Positions 35,658-49,100 of a DNA stretch of 64,000 nt are shown here, piece by piece. The DNA lies in NCBI GenBank assembly GCA_947000775.1, contig CAMQGK010000514.1:5418501-5482500 (forward strand), written 5' to 3'. Numbering within the stretch: the first letter of the stretch is position 1; each line of letters starts with the position of its first letter. The position numbers and the translations under genes are program-made. The notes beneath the pieces are model-generated. The model worked only from the letters and a program-made list of their open reading frames with translations, did no database searches and was not told the DNA's origin. Source of the stretch: Pterois miles. Lineage: Eukaryota; Chordata; Actinopteri; Perciformes; Scorpaenidae.

Positions 35658-36510
35658 GAAGCCGCTGACCCTGAACATGAAGTTACATCTTTGCTGATGC
35701 GTCATCCTGAAAGCTGTGACTGGATTCATGAGCAGCAGCAACAACCCGAAGAAGCGCCAGGTGATCTGTCTGCAGCTTCATTCATATTTTAACATCTGAA
35801 CTTCACTTCCCACATTCAAATCAATGCGATACCGACAAGGTATGATGACAAATCAAGTTACTTTCAACTGAAATAGTGACTGTTTGGTCTTTTATATGAA
35901 TATATTTCTGTTTCTCCTCAGTCTCAGCTGCAGCAGTGGAGCAAAGGAAATGTCACCAACTGTGCCCACTCCATGTTCATGTTTGATGAGATGGACAAGA
36001 TCCTGGCATGACTGACAGCATAAAACTACCTGGACTACGACGACAAGCTGAAAATGACATCTTCATCTTCCTCAGGTGAAAAGGTGAAAGCATTGCAGTC
36101 TGACATATCAAACATTTTCATGTGAACCATAGAAAGGTATCAACCCAGCGAATGAAAGCGTACCACCTGTTTGTTTATAGATGCACAAGTACTGAAAGGA
36201 AAAAACTACTCAGAACAGTTGTATGTAGTACTGCATTAAGAAAGGAGGATAAGTATGAAACTAAAGGTCTTACACAGTTTTCTGCAGTTTGTCTCAAAAC
36301 AGCAAGATGTGCAAGAACATCCTAAATTTAGTGAGATTAAATTCTATCAGTGCTGACAATGTGGTGGTATTATCTTTGTCCTAGGAGGAGTTTGTCGATG
36401 TTTTCCACAAGTTGTTTGTGAAAATTGAAAACATCTGTGGTGCATTCACTGTGGAAACTTTTGCACCAGTTTGCAGCCTTTGTGATATATTTGATTATTC
36501 ATGACCTACA
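35658..36510 (+). pseudogene. Partial torsin duplicate, broken
   Basis: Matches the neighbouring torsin gene from late exon 1/exon 2 through intron 3. The exon-2-like part (about 35658-35838) keeps 'gtcatcctgaaagctgtga' and 'cttcacttcccacattc' but has lost the middle, including the Walker A codons. The intron-2-like part (about 35839-35921) retains the donor 'gtatgatgacaaatc' and the acceptor 'ttctcctcag'. The exon-3-like part (35922-36075) keeps Walker B as MFMFDEMDK, then a 4-bp loss after the Lys codon brings an early TGA. Homology continues into intron 3 sequence (about 36190-36510 against 33300-33590). Because introns are present, it arose by DNA duplication, not retroposition. Confidence 0.88.
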
Positions 36511-37268
36511 GACAACTTTGATTACACTGTGATTCTAAAGGAAGCTAAGCCGGTATCTATGGATAGACAATCTAAATATTCAGCACACCAGTCTGATGTT
36601 CATGTGTTTTTTTGTGTTTTAGTCCCTTAATTCCACATACATTTCTCTTCCATTTGAACTCAAACTCTCCTCTATTTACTAAATGCGATGGATGAACATC
36701 AGCAGTGGCACCTTGAAAACTTGGGCTGAAATTGTGGTGTAATAATCAAATAACTTGCAAAACATTACTGTGCAAAGTACAACTCAAGGCTCAAGGCCAA
36801 CATAAAGAAGAGAAAGCAACAGTAGTAAAATTAACTATAAACGTAGGTCTTGACACAATGAACTTAAGAGTTTGAAGCATCAAAATATGCTATGTACATT
36901 TTTGAATTTTGGTTATTTTCATAAAAGCTGTACCTCTAATATAACTTACATAAGAATGGATGGACAAAACAGTGTTTCCTGTAAAGCTCTCACATTGTAA
37001 TGAATTCACTCTAATTCATCAAATTGCATAATTCAAAGTGTAGATACATCACACAGGCTCACTAAATTTTAAAAATATTCTAGTTTCTCTTGTGCATTTC
37101 ACTCACTATGTTGTTGGATAAATCCTAATAGTTTATAGCTGGGATATCAGCAAGGGTCCGTGTTACTGTTTTCAGTGGCAAAAATGTAGCTCAGCTACTC
37201 TCTTATAATATGGGGTATTTCACAAGTACGCAAAGAAGAGGTCAAAAATGATCTGGTGTCATATCAAA
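36511..37268. other. Spacer between torsin pseudogene and nsa2
   Basis: AT-rich DNA without recognisable gene or element. It separates the torsin relic from the nsa2 3' end. Confidence 0.5.
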
Positions 37269-37274
37269 TTTATT
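37269..37274 (-). terminator. nsa2 poly(A) signal
   Basis: AATAAA on the minus strand, 189 bp beyond the nsa2 stop codon; a plausible cleavage signal. Confidence 0.5.
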
Positions 37275-37462
37275 TATATCACATTTAACACAGTAATCAC
37301 CCCATTTCTTCTTCTGTTACAAGAACGGTTGTGTTGCCAAGTGCAGCATCAGCGATCCTCCTGTCAGTCCTGTGATTTGAAGCACACTGCTTGTCCATCT
37401 TTGTAATCAACACTCCACATGTTCAGAGCTACCAGGCACAGTCTGTATAAAGGTCAAGAGTC

Positions 37463-39783
37463 TTATACCAGCAGGACTGCATTAATGCAGCCATCATTCT
37501 CTGGGTTATTTGTCACCTGGGCATATTTACCTGGAAAGTAAGAAAGATATTTTAGTTACGATATTATCACATTATACTGTGGTGCATGTAAATACACTGA
37601 CCAAAGGATTCATGGATTCACACAGATGAGCACTTACCCCAGATAACCTTTCCTCCTTGTGTAACCAAGCCCAACTCGCTAACATTGACCTCTATGACTG
37701 TTCCTTTTGTGATGACTCCTAGAGAGGTGTAGAGGGGTGAGGACGGGTTCTTCTTCACTCCAAGGATGGGAAGACAGAATGTGGCCTTCAGCTCTGGATG
37801 TGTGACATGAGCCTTCTTAAAACGCAAACCCTGAAGTACAATAAAAGAGAGGGTACAGAAGAAACAGTATTGTTAGGTTAGTTTAAGAGTAGAATGCAAC
37901 CTGACCTACAAAACATTTCAATTCAAATTGCTGCTGTGATCTTACCATGGGTCTGATGAAACGCTCATATTTGGGAGGTTTACGGGTGAAGCCGTCGCCG
38001 ACAAAGCAGACTTTGGTGACCATTCTCTTCCAGGCTTTCTTTTGTCTCTTTCCAGTTTTGATGACTTTAAGCACTTCTGTCTCTCCCTGGGCTCGCACCT
38101 TTGGCAGGGGCACCTCCCATTTGCCCTACAGAAAACATTACACATTTGTGATTACAAACCAGCTATTTTCACACATCTGTATTATTACCAGAAAATTAAC
38201 AATTGAAAAACATGTTTTGCAGGAAATCCTCACTGTGGCATGCTATTATATAACCACCGATAAGGGGGCGGTCGTCAAGCAGATTTCATCTGGTACTTAC
38301 TGCCTTCTCTTTCCTCTTCTGTTTGATCATGTTGGAGAGGACCTTAGCACGGGACTGTCCCTCTCTGTCCAACAGGTAGGCTGGTACTGCTCCCTCTGGG
38401 GTCTTATCATCGTTCTTCTGCTTGGTCTTCCTCTGTTCATGCATTTTGATGCTGCAAAGATATAAGTGTGAATTGTTTGGCTGTTCATTGGGCGTAGTTT
38501 CCATGGTTTGTTTGATGTAATTTATAACGGCAAACCCAGATTTTTTTTTGTATATACTCACGTCTTCTTCATCTGGATCTTCTCTGCATGTCTTTGTTTG
38601 TGGTACAGTTTGGCCTTCAAACCAATCAGCTTCCTGGCTTTGTGGGACCGCTCGTGGGCCTCACGGCTCTCCTTCTTCCTTTTCTTTTCATGATGGTCCA
38701 GGCGGTAGCCATGCCGCTTGCGGTGTAACTCAATGTGCTCGTTCTGGGGCTACAAAAGGAAAAACAAAACATGCATTAGGAGCACCAGAGGACACAGAGG
38801 CACGTTTTTTTTTTTCAGATTACCTGTCTCCGGTACTACTGTCAGGATTTGCAATTTTTTAAAGTCTGGCATTAACCTGATCTTATGTAACAAACAGGAC
38901 TCCTATAGTGGCCCCTACATTCTTCATTATTTTTTTAGAAACCTTCTTTATTTAAACTGACACATTTCCATAAACTAGAAATCTATCTAGACTTTTATTA
39001 ACAGCACACATTTGATTAATAATTCCAATCATATTTTCAACCAAAAATGCCCAAAACAATCTCTGGTTCCAGCTTCTCGAGTGTGTGGACTTCATGCAAT
39101 TCTCTGTTTTATATATATATATTATATGTTGTAAATTGAAGACAATTTGGCTATTTAAAGATGTCACTTTTGGTTGAGACAAATAAAGCCCCTTGGGGCT
39201 AATTTAAAATTTGTGATACTGGGCCATATAAATAGTATTGACATGATGTATTGACACACTGATTAATAATGACTGTTATTTGCAGCCCTGAATCTATCCA
39301 CTCCTCTGTAATTGGTGTGGAAACACAAATGCCAACAACATGTACAAAAGCAATTCAACCACATAATCACTTTAAACTTGTCCAAGTTCATTTACATTTC
39401 ATAATTAAATGCCAATCCTTACGACCTATTAGTCCATCACCACTGAGGACTACACTGCATAAAAAGCAATGCATATTCACACGAAACTTAGACCTTACAT
39501 GTTTTGACATTGTAAAACTGTGAAGCACACCATATGGACAGTAAACAACTAAGATATATTTCATAAAAATTAAACTTTCATTTTCATACGCCTATTATTT
39601 CAACTGCATATCTGTCAGTGGAAGTCAAATGGCTTTAATATTAACACTATAAACAGCACCAGAGCAGTGCAGCATGTCACCGCCACATGTGAACTAAAGC
39701 TAATGCTAGCACAACATGCTAACCACTTAAATGCCTAATAAAAGTCATATAATGCATTTAAAAAACGACTGTCTTCTTACCAT
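37463..39783 (-). CDS. nsa2: Ribosome biogenesis protein NSA2, 6 exons
   Basis: Exons 39783-39781 (ATG only), 38749-38562, 38451-38301, 38125-37946, 37830-37638 and 37530-37463 encode 260 residues, the human length. The product starts MPQNEHIELHRKRHGYRLDH, continues with a very basic segment (EKKRKKESREAHERSHKAR) acting as a nuclear/nucleolar targeting region, and contains GKWEVPLPKVRAQGE and FTRKPPKYERFIRPM. It ends KYAQVTNNPENDGCINAVLL plus Val. NSA2 is known as an assembly factor of the pre-60S particle needed for 27S rRNA processing, and its C-terminal domain is related to ribosomal protein eS8. Start codons of nsa2 and gfm2 are 640 bp apart and divergent, as in human. Nothing is missing. 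Confidence 0.96.
38750..39780 (-). other. nsa2 intron 1
   Basis: About 1 kb. It includes the dispersed AT-rich repeat at roughly 38985-39290 ('gattaataattccaatcat' to 'ttatttgcagccctga'), the same family as 1720-2035 and 31320-31580. snoRNA host function is conceivable for this kind of gene, but I see no convincing C/D or H/ACA boxes. Confidence 0.45.
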
Positions 39784-40423
39784 TTTGTGTTTAAGTGGTT
39801 AAATATTACGGTGAATACGTCGAAGGTGGTACAAGTTAGTAAACACGCAGAATATTTGGTGTTTTTACTTGAGGCTGGGGTCGTTTCGATGTTGTTTTCC
39901 CCGTAGCCGATACTTAGAGGAAATACGTCATTCTGACGCAAAAGGATATCCGGTAGTTTAATATGACCGGTGTTGGCTTAAAATGTTATCGTGACACTGA
40001 ACCGCGTTTAAGACAAAATACGTGTTTTTTAAAAATATAAATTGACCGAATAATTTATGCACAGCTTTAGATACATATATAGATCATTTGTACAATTTTT
40101 AGTTTTGCTGGAACCTATTTAGTTTTCGTGCCCGGAAAAATAAGTCACACGTGTGTTTCTAGGGATGTATTTCAGAGCTGTACCGTATGAAAGCGTGACA
40201 TTTAATAGCAGATTGTGTTTTGTAGGATATTTTTAATGCTTTAGTCTGGGATAAATTTAGTTTTTATCTGCTGGTTATCGTAAAGCTCCCTCTTTTATAT
40301 TGTTATGAGGTAGCCATTACAAGCAGGCTGTCTTCTTTTGACCGCAATGTTGCGCCACAATGTTTCGTCTTAAGCTCAGACTGATTCAGAAGAAACTGCT
40401 CGGAAGATAAGCAAACATTAAAT
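39784..40423. promoter_or_regulatory. Bidirectional promoter region of nsa2 and gfm2
   Basis: 640 bp between divergent start codons, with scattered CpG (for example 39880-39960) and no evident TATA box at either side. It must contain both 5' UTRs and promoters. Confidence 0.6.
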
Positions 40424-43057
40424 ATGCATGTTAGAGCCAGTCGGACATTAAGCAGGATGATTTGGGTAAGATATAATTTGCCAAACTAAGTGCTGCCAGT
40501 GACAAATTAGCTAAATATCGTGTTGTCTTCATAACAGCGTCGTTGTCATTCACAGGGAAGGTATTTATTAACAGCTGGGCTCCAGTGCTGCAGATGCAGA
40601 GTGAGCTGTCCTGTAAAAAGACACTACAGCTTTCTTCCAGGTACGTTGGAGGAAGTATTCAGATCCTTTATTTAAGTAGCACTAGGCCCTTTCCACAGCA
40701 GCCATTTTCATTTTATTGCAGGGTAAACACAGGTGTTATTGATAGCATGAATTTTGTCATAATGGCTGCTGTGAAAAGGGCCTATATAATACCACATTAT
40801 AAAGAAAAACGCCCCACTACAAGTAAAAGACATGAATTCACAACTTAACTAAAGTTAAATGATGTTAAATTGTTAGTATTATCAGTAAAACGCATTTAAA
40901 GTATTAAGAGTACTCAATTATGCAGACAATTCAGTGTTCCCTTTATATATGGTGTTTTGGGATCAATATTAATTTTGCTGCATTAATATGTACATTGCAT
41001 TTTACTGCTATAGTTGTTTTTGACCCTTTTAGATACTGCTGGCTACTTTAATCTACAACAATGCATCATATTTTATCAGATCATCATATGTATGTAGTGT
41101 TGCTGTCAAGTCAACTTTTCATGGTGTCAGTAAAATAGCCCTGTTTTCAGCTTTTTGACGATGCATTTTTCAGCTGATCCAAGAGGCTTTTTAGGGAGTT
41201 TATTTAGATTAAGAAGTAGGAGGCTTTCCTTAACACATAGAGGAACACTTCATCCTTCAGTTTATCATGAACACTGATTCAAAATATCAGATCATATCAC
41301 ACGCTCTTCATCAGTTGCTGGAAGTAGCCATGTTGACACTTCTACATGGCATCAGTGATTCAGTCAGGTCATTATTGTAATTCATGTCTGCTGTCATAGA
41401 TGATGTCAAATCACTGCGGTCTGTGGTCAACCCTGATATATCCAAGTAAGTAATTTCCTTCTGCAGTCAGTTCTTTGAAATGCTTTTTAGATTCAGCTCT
41501 GGACTCTGTGTTAACTCGTATACTGTATCTGCAGGATCCGAAACATCGGCATTATGGCCCACATTGACGCAGGAAAGACAACAACCACAGAAAGGATGCT
41601 TTATTACTCTGGCTACATAAGAGCACTAGGAGGTGTGTAGGATGGTAAAAACTATAGTTAATTCTGTATTGCTTGTTTGTTTCTATTGCTTTCATTTAGT
41701 TCACCTACTGTGTTGCTTTCAGATGTGGACGACGGGGATACAGTCACAGATTTTATGGCTCAAGAGAGGGAGCGTGGCATCACCATACAGTCGGCAGCTG
41801 TCACTTTTGATTGGAAAACTCATAGAATAAACCTTATTGATACACCAGGTAGAAATCACATCCTTGTGGAAATTAAACAGTCTGAAAATGAGAAGGAGCA
41901 GCTACTCAGATATGTCAGTGTGTTTACAGGACATGTTGACTTCACTCTCGAGGTGGAGCGGGCGCTTCGTGTTCTTGATGGGGCTGTTGCAGTGTTTGAT
42001 GCGTCTGCCGGTGTTGAGGTGAGCTCACAGCTTCTTTTTAAATTTTTGGGTTATGTATTTGAACTTACTTTGAACACATTTGCTTCTGTTGCCTTGAAAA
42101 TGCAAACAGGCTCAGACTCTGACTGTGTGGAGACAAGCAGAAAAGCACCATGTTCCCTGTGTTTGTTTCCTGAATAAGATGGATAAGCCTGCAGCAAAGT
42201 GAGTGACTAAACAGTTTGGTAGTAATCAAATTTCTGTCTTATTTTTGAAAATTTGACTGGAAACCGTCTTTCATTTTTTTTTTCTCTCAGCTTAAGTTTT
42301 TCCATTGAGAGCATAAGACAGAAGTTGAAAGCCAATCCAGTCATCCTGCAGGTAGGCTTTTAGAAAGAAGAAGAAGAAGAAGAAGATCTACCTTTATTAG
42401 TCCCACAATGGGGAAATTCAATTTACACTCTGTTAAACTCATACATGGTACATGCAGACCTGAAACACACATACATGCATTAATGGAGAGATGTCAGAGT
42501 GAGGGGGCTGCTCCTGACAAGCGCCCCGAGCAGTTGGGGGTTTGGTGCCTTGCTCAGGGGCACCTCGGCAGTGCCCAAGAGGTAAACTGGCACCTCTCCA
42601 GCTACCAGTTCACACTCAGTTTTTGGTCCATGTCGGGACTTGAACCGGTGACCCTCCGGTTCCCAAGCCAACTCCCTACAGACTGAGCTACTGCCGCCCC
42701 CAGAGCACTATTGCATGTTATTAAAGACATTACTTTGTGATGACTGAAACACTGTAAGAACTGAAGGAGTGTTAAATCGAAGCTGTGATTATCAGCAGTG
42801 GTGGAACAAGTGCTCAGATCTTTTATTTAAAGGACCAGTGTGTAACAATTGGGGGATCTGTTGGCAGACATGGAACATAATAAATTTTCTTAAACGTATA
42901 ATCACCTGAAAATAAGAATTGTTGTGTTTTTGTAAGCTTAGAATGAGTCGTTTATATCTACATAGCGAGCAGGTCCTCTTCACGGAGTCTGGCATGTTGC
43001 TCTGCTAACTTTTCCTGCTTGGGGCTGGGTTAATATCGTTACTTGCTCCTGTCGCCG

Positions 43058-43139
<82 letters not shown>

Positions 43140-46100
43140 CCTCTCCCTCCCTCCCTCCACCACTCCCTTCCCATGAACACACACATCCTACATACTGGGT
43201 CTGCTCCAAATGGCTCGCGTTTCTGTATCGGCCACCCGTAGCTCTCCAACGTACCTTTAATGCTCTCATCAACATGATAGTGGGTAAATGCGCTGCTTTA
43301 TACAAGTGCATCTATATATTTATTATTGGAAATCAATCAACAGCTCAACAACAAATATTGTCCAGAAACCCTCACAGGTACTGCGTTTAGCATACAAAAT
43401 ATGCTCAAATTATAACCTGGCAAACTCAACCAATGGATTCTTTCAGGTTTCTAGTTTCATATAACATTTTCTTCACTCCAGCTCAAAAACACAAGTTATA
43501 TTAATGCTTTAAAGACAATAGTGGCATTAATGCAAATGTTTAAACTTTATTATCTCGTTAACTTTGATAGCCCTACAATAAACCTAATTGGAGCATGTTC
43601 TCAAGAAGTGTAGTTGACTTATGCAGAGCCATCCTGTTTTGTAGATTCCTGTTGGGAGTGGCAAAAACTTCTCAGGTGTGGTTGACTTGTTAACCAACCA
43701 GAAGCTGACATGGAAGCTAAGATCAATGAGTGATGATGGACGAGTGTTTGAAAGCAGACCTCTCAACCAGTCGGACGAGCCAGAACTCCTGCAGGAGGTC
43801 AATGATGCCAGGACAGCTTTAATTGAGCAGGTACAGTCATAACATTTGCAGCCATGTTGACCATTTTAAACGTTAAAATGTTCCAGGTTTCTTCTCCGGT
43901 TTCTATTTGTCTTCTCGTTCACAGGTTGCTGATCTGGATGATGAGTTTGCTGAACTACTGCTGACTGATTTTAGTGACAATTTTGATGCTGTTCCCTCAG
44001 TCAAAGTAAGTGTTGTATTGTGCTACAATATAAGCCTATAAAGTAACACTGTTACTGTGAATATGGACTAAACTGTGCTACTGTGTCCCCAGCTACAGGA
44101 GGCGGTGCGGCGGGTGACTCTGGCTCGTAAAGGCGTTCCGGTACTCTGTGGGAGCTCTTTGAGAAACAAAGGTGTTCAGCCTCTTTTAGATGCCATCACT
44201 GCCTACCTGCCTGCTCCCAATGAACGGCATCACGACCTGGTGTGAGTATTTAACCTATAACTAACTCTGAACTGAGCTGTTGAGACACTTTAAAGGATGA
44301 TTCAAGCATGATTGGTATCCAGGTTTTGTACTCCAAAGCTGTTTTTGACAAAAAGCCAGTGGGATTTTTCTATTGGGTTTTGATTTTATCACAGAAAATA
44401 AGCTCTGTGGCAAACAAACATTTATGATGACATATTGTTCAGCACGATAATTTCCACAAATGAACAACACTTTATGATTTTTGAAGTGTGAATGCAATTG
44501 GTAGAAGTAAAAAGCCAATGTAAAACCTTCTGAATTATATTACAGTATATAATATTATCTTATTGATGTATTTTATGTCAAAACATTAAAATCTCTTCAC
44601 TTGTGTGAACCACAGACCTTATTTCAGGCGTCTAACTACAAACCCATTGACTTCCAGGTGAGGGAACCGGGAGTGGCAAATTGCTGACTCATGTCTGGGT
44701 TTTAGGTCTCATTCCTGTAGTACTCTATAGGTACTTTGGGAACTGTCACCAAGTTAACATTCAAGGCCAAAAAGAAATTATCGTTTTATTTAATGGATTA
44801 AAACAAATCAAATAAGTTGCCTTTTGACAACATGATTTATGTTTTATAATTCATACCGAGTCTTTCTCTAATGAAATAACTGACAGCGGTTACTTGTTAA
44901 CTGATAATCAAATTAAGCAAAGTGACAGGTTTCATTTTATTAGTTATGTCGGCACAGCCTGCCGGTAGTGGTTGTCCCCTATGATGGGTAACATAATGTT
45001 AGCTTGTTTCACAATTAAGTGTGTGTATTTCATCAGATTATTTGATTTGGGAGGCTAATACTAATCAGAAGAGTCATCAAAAAATCAATCTGTATGTGTA
45101 CAATTGAGACATACTGCTTTGTCATAACATGAACTTGAACTTTGACCCTCTTGGCTCATTTATCCACTATCAAACTAGAAGTATGGGTACTGGAATGCAC
45201 TGCAGTTTAATTTCAGCCATGTGCATCACCTTTTAGCGTCCCCTGGAAACAATTTCTGTTGTCACATTTACTACTTGCAGCGCAGTTCTGTATCTGTTGT
45301 GCTTTAATACAACTTTAAGTGTGATTCTGAGCTATACTTATTCAATTTACGCAAAACTGATTTACAAATATCTTTTGTTTTGATGTAAACAAGAAGACCA
45401 ACACAATTAATTTTAAATGGATGGAAGATGGATATAGATGAGCAAAGATTCAAATCATGCTGGAATTGTCCTTTAATGAATATGCCATGCTTTTATGAAT
45501 ATTTTTCTGTCAGCGTTATCAATCGGTTAAAATGTTTAATTGCAATTAATAGCACATTAATCACACTTTTTTTTTTTTATCTGCTCAAAATGTGCCTTAA
45601 AGGGAGATTTGATAAGTATTATATGCTCAAATATGCTGCTTTATGCAAATGTATGTATATATTTATTATTGAATATCATTTAACAATACAAAACAATGAC
45701 AACTATTGTCCAGAAATCAGAAGTCAGAGTGCTGACTTGACTATGACTTGATCCAGACTGACTGGGATTATCATTATCATGTCTGTAAAGAGGAGACTGG
45801 TGGGGACCCAGAGAACCCATTTACATTCACATATCTGGAGGTCAGAGGTCAAGGGACCCTTTGAAAACGACCATGACAGTTTTTCCTTGTTAAAATGTTG
45901 CTTACGTTTGGAGTGTAATTTTTTAGGATTTCTAGTTTCATATGATACCAATATCTTCACTCTACTGAAAACTGAGCCCACTATGACCTCTGAAGATCGA
46001 TTGTGTTAATGTGAAAGAAATTTGTTGGTTGAAATGAGTTTGCGTAAATGTCTTATTATTGCATTACCTTTGACAGCCCTTCTTGCAGTGTTGTCAGACT

Positions 46101-49100
46101 ATAAGCTCTATTCATCATCCCACAGGCGGTGGTACAAGGATGACTTATGTGCTCTGGCCTTCAAGTTTCTCCACGACAAGCAGCGTGGTCCTCTGGTGTT
46201 TCTCAGGATTTACTCCGGTACTCTGAAACCACAGACTGCTGTCCACAACATCAACAGGAACAGCATGTATGTAGCTTACATTACAGTACAATTTTAATTA
46301 AAATGATGATATGGCAAAGCTTTTATTTTTGATATCATGTTGCATGCAGTGAGAGGATGAGCAGACTGCTGGTGCCATTTGCTGATCAGCATGTAGAAAT
46401 CCCCTCGATGACGGCAGGAAACATTGCTCTGACTGTAGGACTGAAGCAGGTAGAGCATCATTTGTACATACATTACATTCTCGTTTTGCCATTTTGAGTC
46501 AGAATCAGATTTATTGCATGGGATTTGATTCTGGTTTTATGCAGCTCTCTCAATGTACTTACACAGAATAGAAATAACAGCTAGGAACAATAATGACCGA
46601 AGATAAAATAAGAATAAAATAAATAAATAAATAAAATAAGAATAAAAAAATGAATATGGTTTTATCTCAAAACGATTTTTTATGTTTTCAACATTAGACC
46701 GTCACCGGCGACACCATTGTTTCATCGAAGGCTTCAGCAGCAGCTGCAGCCCGCCGAGCCCAAAGTGACGGCGGGTCTAGGAAGAAGCATGGGGAACATG
46801 CCAGTGTGGTTCTGTCAGGGGTGGAGGTCCCTGATCCCGTCTTCTTCTGCACCATAGAGCCGCCCACCATGGCCAAACAGGCTGGTCAGTAACAGATTCG
46901 TTGAAAGGACTAGCTGTTACAATCCCTAGTGTTGCACCGCTTCTAATGGGGAGTCCTTGAGGAAAGGAAAAAGAGGAGCGAAACGGGCTGCTTTAAGGCT
47001 TTACCACTGGGACACATCGTCAGTTGTGTACCTCTGCATCACCGGGTGTTTCGGCCATTTATCACAATACACCCTCCGCTGAGGCAGGCCCACCACAGGT
47101 TGATCAAGCCTGGGTGTGTGTCCCGTGGTTAGGTGTTTGCCTTAACAGCCAAGCTGGTGTCACTCCTCTTCAACCACAGCCAGTGGCTCGTCCTCTCGGC
47201 AGTGTTGGCCAGCTCTTTGATGGCCTGTCTGTGAGCCTGTCCCCTGACTCCAACCTCGCTAAGGAGCTTTGCTGCTGTACTGGCTACAAAGCCCCGACAA
47301 CCCAACTCCACCGGACGCACCCGTACTTTCCAGCCTCTGTCCTCTGCCTCAGCTGCTATGTTGGAGTACCTCAGCTTCCTACGTTCGTACGCTTCTTCGA
47401 TGGCGTCCTCCCAAGGAACTGTCAGCTCTATGATGTAAACAAGCTGGCAGGTATTGGACCATAGGACGAGGTCTGGTCGCAGGGTGGTTGTTGCAATCTC
47501 TGGGGGAAAAATGAGCCTCTGATCCAAGTCGACGCGCATTTGCCAGTCCCTGGCTGCATTCAGCGGACCCAGATCAGGATCTGAGGGTTTAGTCCTCAGC
47601 TTTTCTCCCTCCAGAACTAACGGTGGGTGTCGGCCCACTTTCTGGTTGCTGGTGGGTTGGACGTTGATGGATACCCTCTTGCACTCAAGTTTGTCAGCTA
47701 AGCATCTGAGGACCTGGTTATGTCTCCATGTGTATCTGCCTTGAGTGAGGCTGGTTCTGCAGCCAACCATGATGTGCTTGAGCGTTGCTGGAGCTGTACA
47801 CAGGGGGCATGATGGATCCTTTCCAAACCATAGTTGCAGATTTGTGGGAGATGGTAGCATGTCATATGTAGCTCGGACAATGAAGCTCAGCCTGTTGGAT
47901 TCCATGCCCCAGACTTCACTTCATGTAATTACAGTTTTTCTGCGCATCCTCCAGCAACTTTATAGTCTCTCACATTTTGTATTTGTTTCCCTGAAAGATC
48001 TTGAGAATGCACTGAATTGCCTCCAGAGAGAAGACCCCAGTCTTAAAGTCAGGGTTGACCCTGACTCTGGCCAGGTAATCCCATCATTGGATTAGCCTAA
48101 ATTTGTTTAGTCTGTGCATCTGCCACAATGAGTCAACTAATTGTCTCTTTCCTCAGACCATTTTATGTGGGATGGGAGAGCTGCACATCGAGATCATCCA
48201 TGATCGGATCAGAAGAGAGTATGGCATTGAGACTCACCTTGGACCGCTACAGGTGGCTTACAGGGAGTCGATTCTCCATGAGGTCTCTACTACAGGTACA
48301 ACAATCATTTCTTTATCACTGCATAAGGAGAGAGAGAGAACTCAGCCTTGATGAATTAGGCAAGATTGTAGCTGGTGCCGCCTGCCTTTTGTTTGCTGGT
48401 GAGGTGCACCCTGCAAGATTCTTAAACCATTTTATTTTTGTGCATGTAGGATTTCCATGCATTTAATTACCATTTTAACCTCTTTCACCAGATGAATCCG
48501 GCACCATAGTAGAAATGATGTGCTTTGTGTTATTTATATCGGCTTTGGCACAGTTGTAGTCGAGGAGTTGCTGAATGTGGCACGTCTATGCATGGCACCA
48601 TTGCCATAATTGTTATCTAATCTAGAAAAACATTTTAGGTGAGGATAAAAATGTAAATTGGTTCATCACAATTTACTCAGGCATAGTAACAGTCAGTGTT
48701 ACTTACACTCAGGTCTTACCTATCTCCAGAGACCAAGATCATGCAGATAGACCTGGTAGTTGTGGAGCCATTCTTGGTTTATTTTGGGTATGTCTGTCTA
48801 GGTGAACCACACCTTCTAGCACCCTAGTGTTTAAGAGGTTAAATTGATTAACTTATAATATAGCTACCACAGACTGTGATTGTAACTTTTTCAAGACTCT
48901 ATATTTTCTGAAGATCAAATCTTGATTTTATGAAATCAAAATAATTAAATCTGACCAGAATGCACCAGTAACCGTAACACGTTGAAAAAACATGGTAAAC
49001 TGATATATATCTTTTAAATGAAATTGTTGTTTGAATAGGCCAAAAGTTAACACCTCATAACACCCAATTTTTGTTCCTTTATGAATTTTCCTGCTTTAAT

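Noticed and set aside
40543..40640. Reading frame MSFTGKVFINSWAPV over gfm2 exon 2
   Set aside because: Phase of the flanking exons requires the other frame (GRYLLTAGLQCC), which leads correctly into DDVKSLRSVVNP.
43042..43311. Arg-Glu and Ser-Leu reading frames
   Set aside because: Translations of the (CT)n microsatellite.
46870..47464. Plus-strand 146-codon frame inside gfm2 intron 14
   Set aside because: It is antisense to the intact retrotransposon frame and lacks splice or family support.
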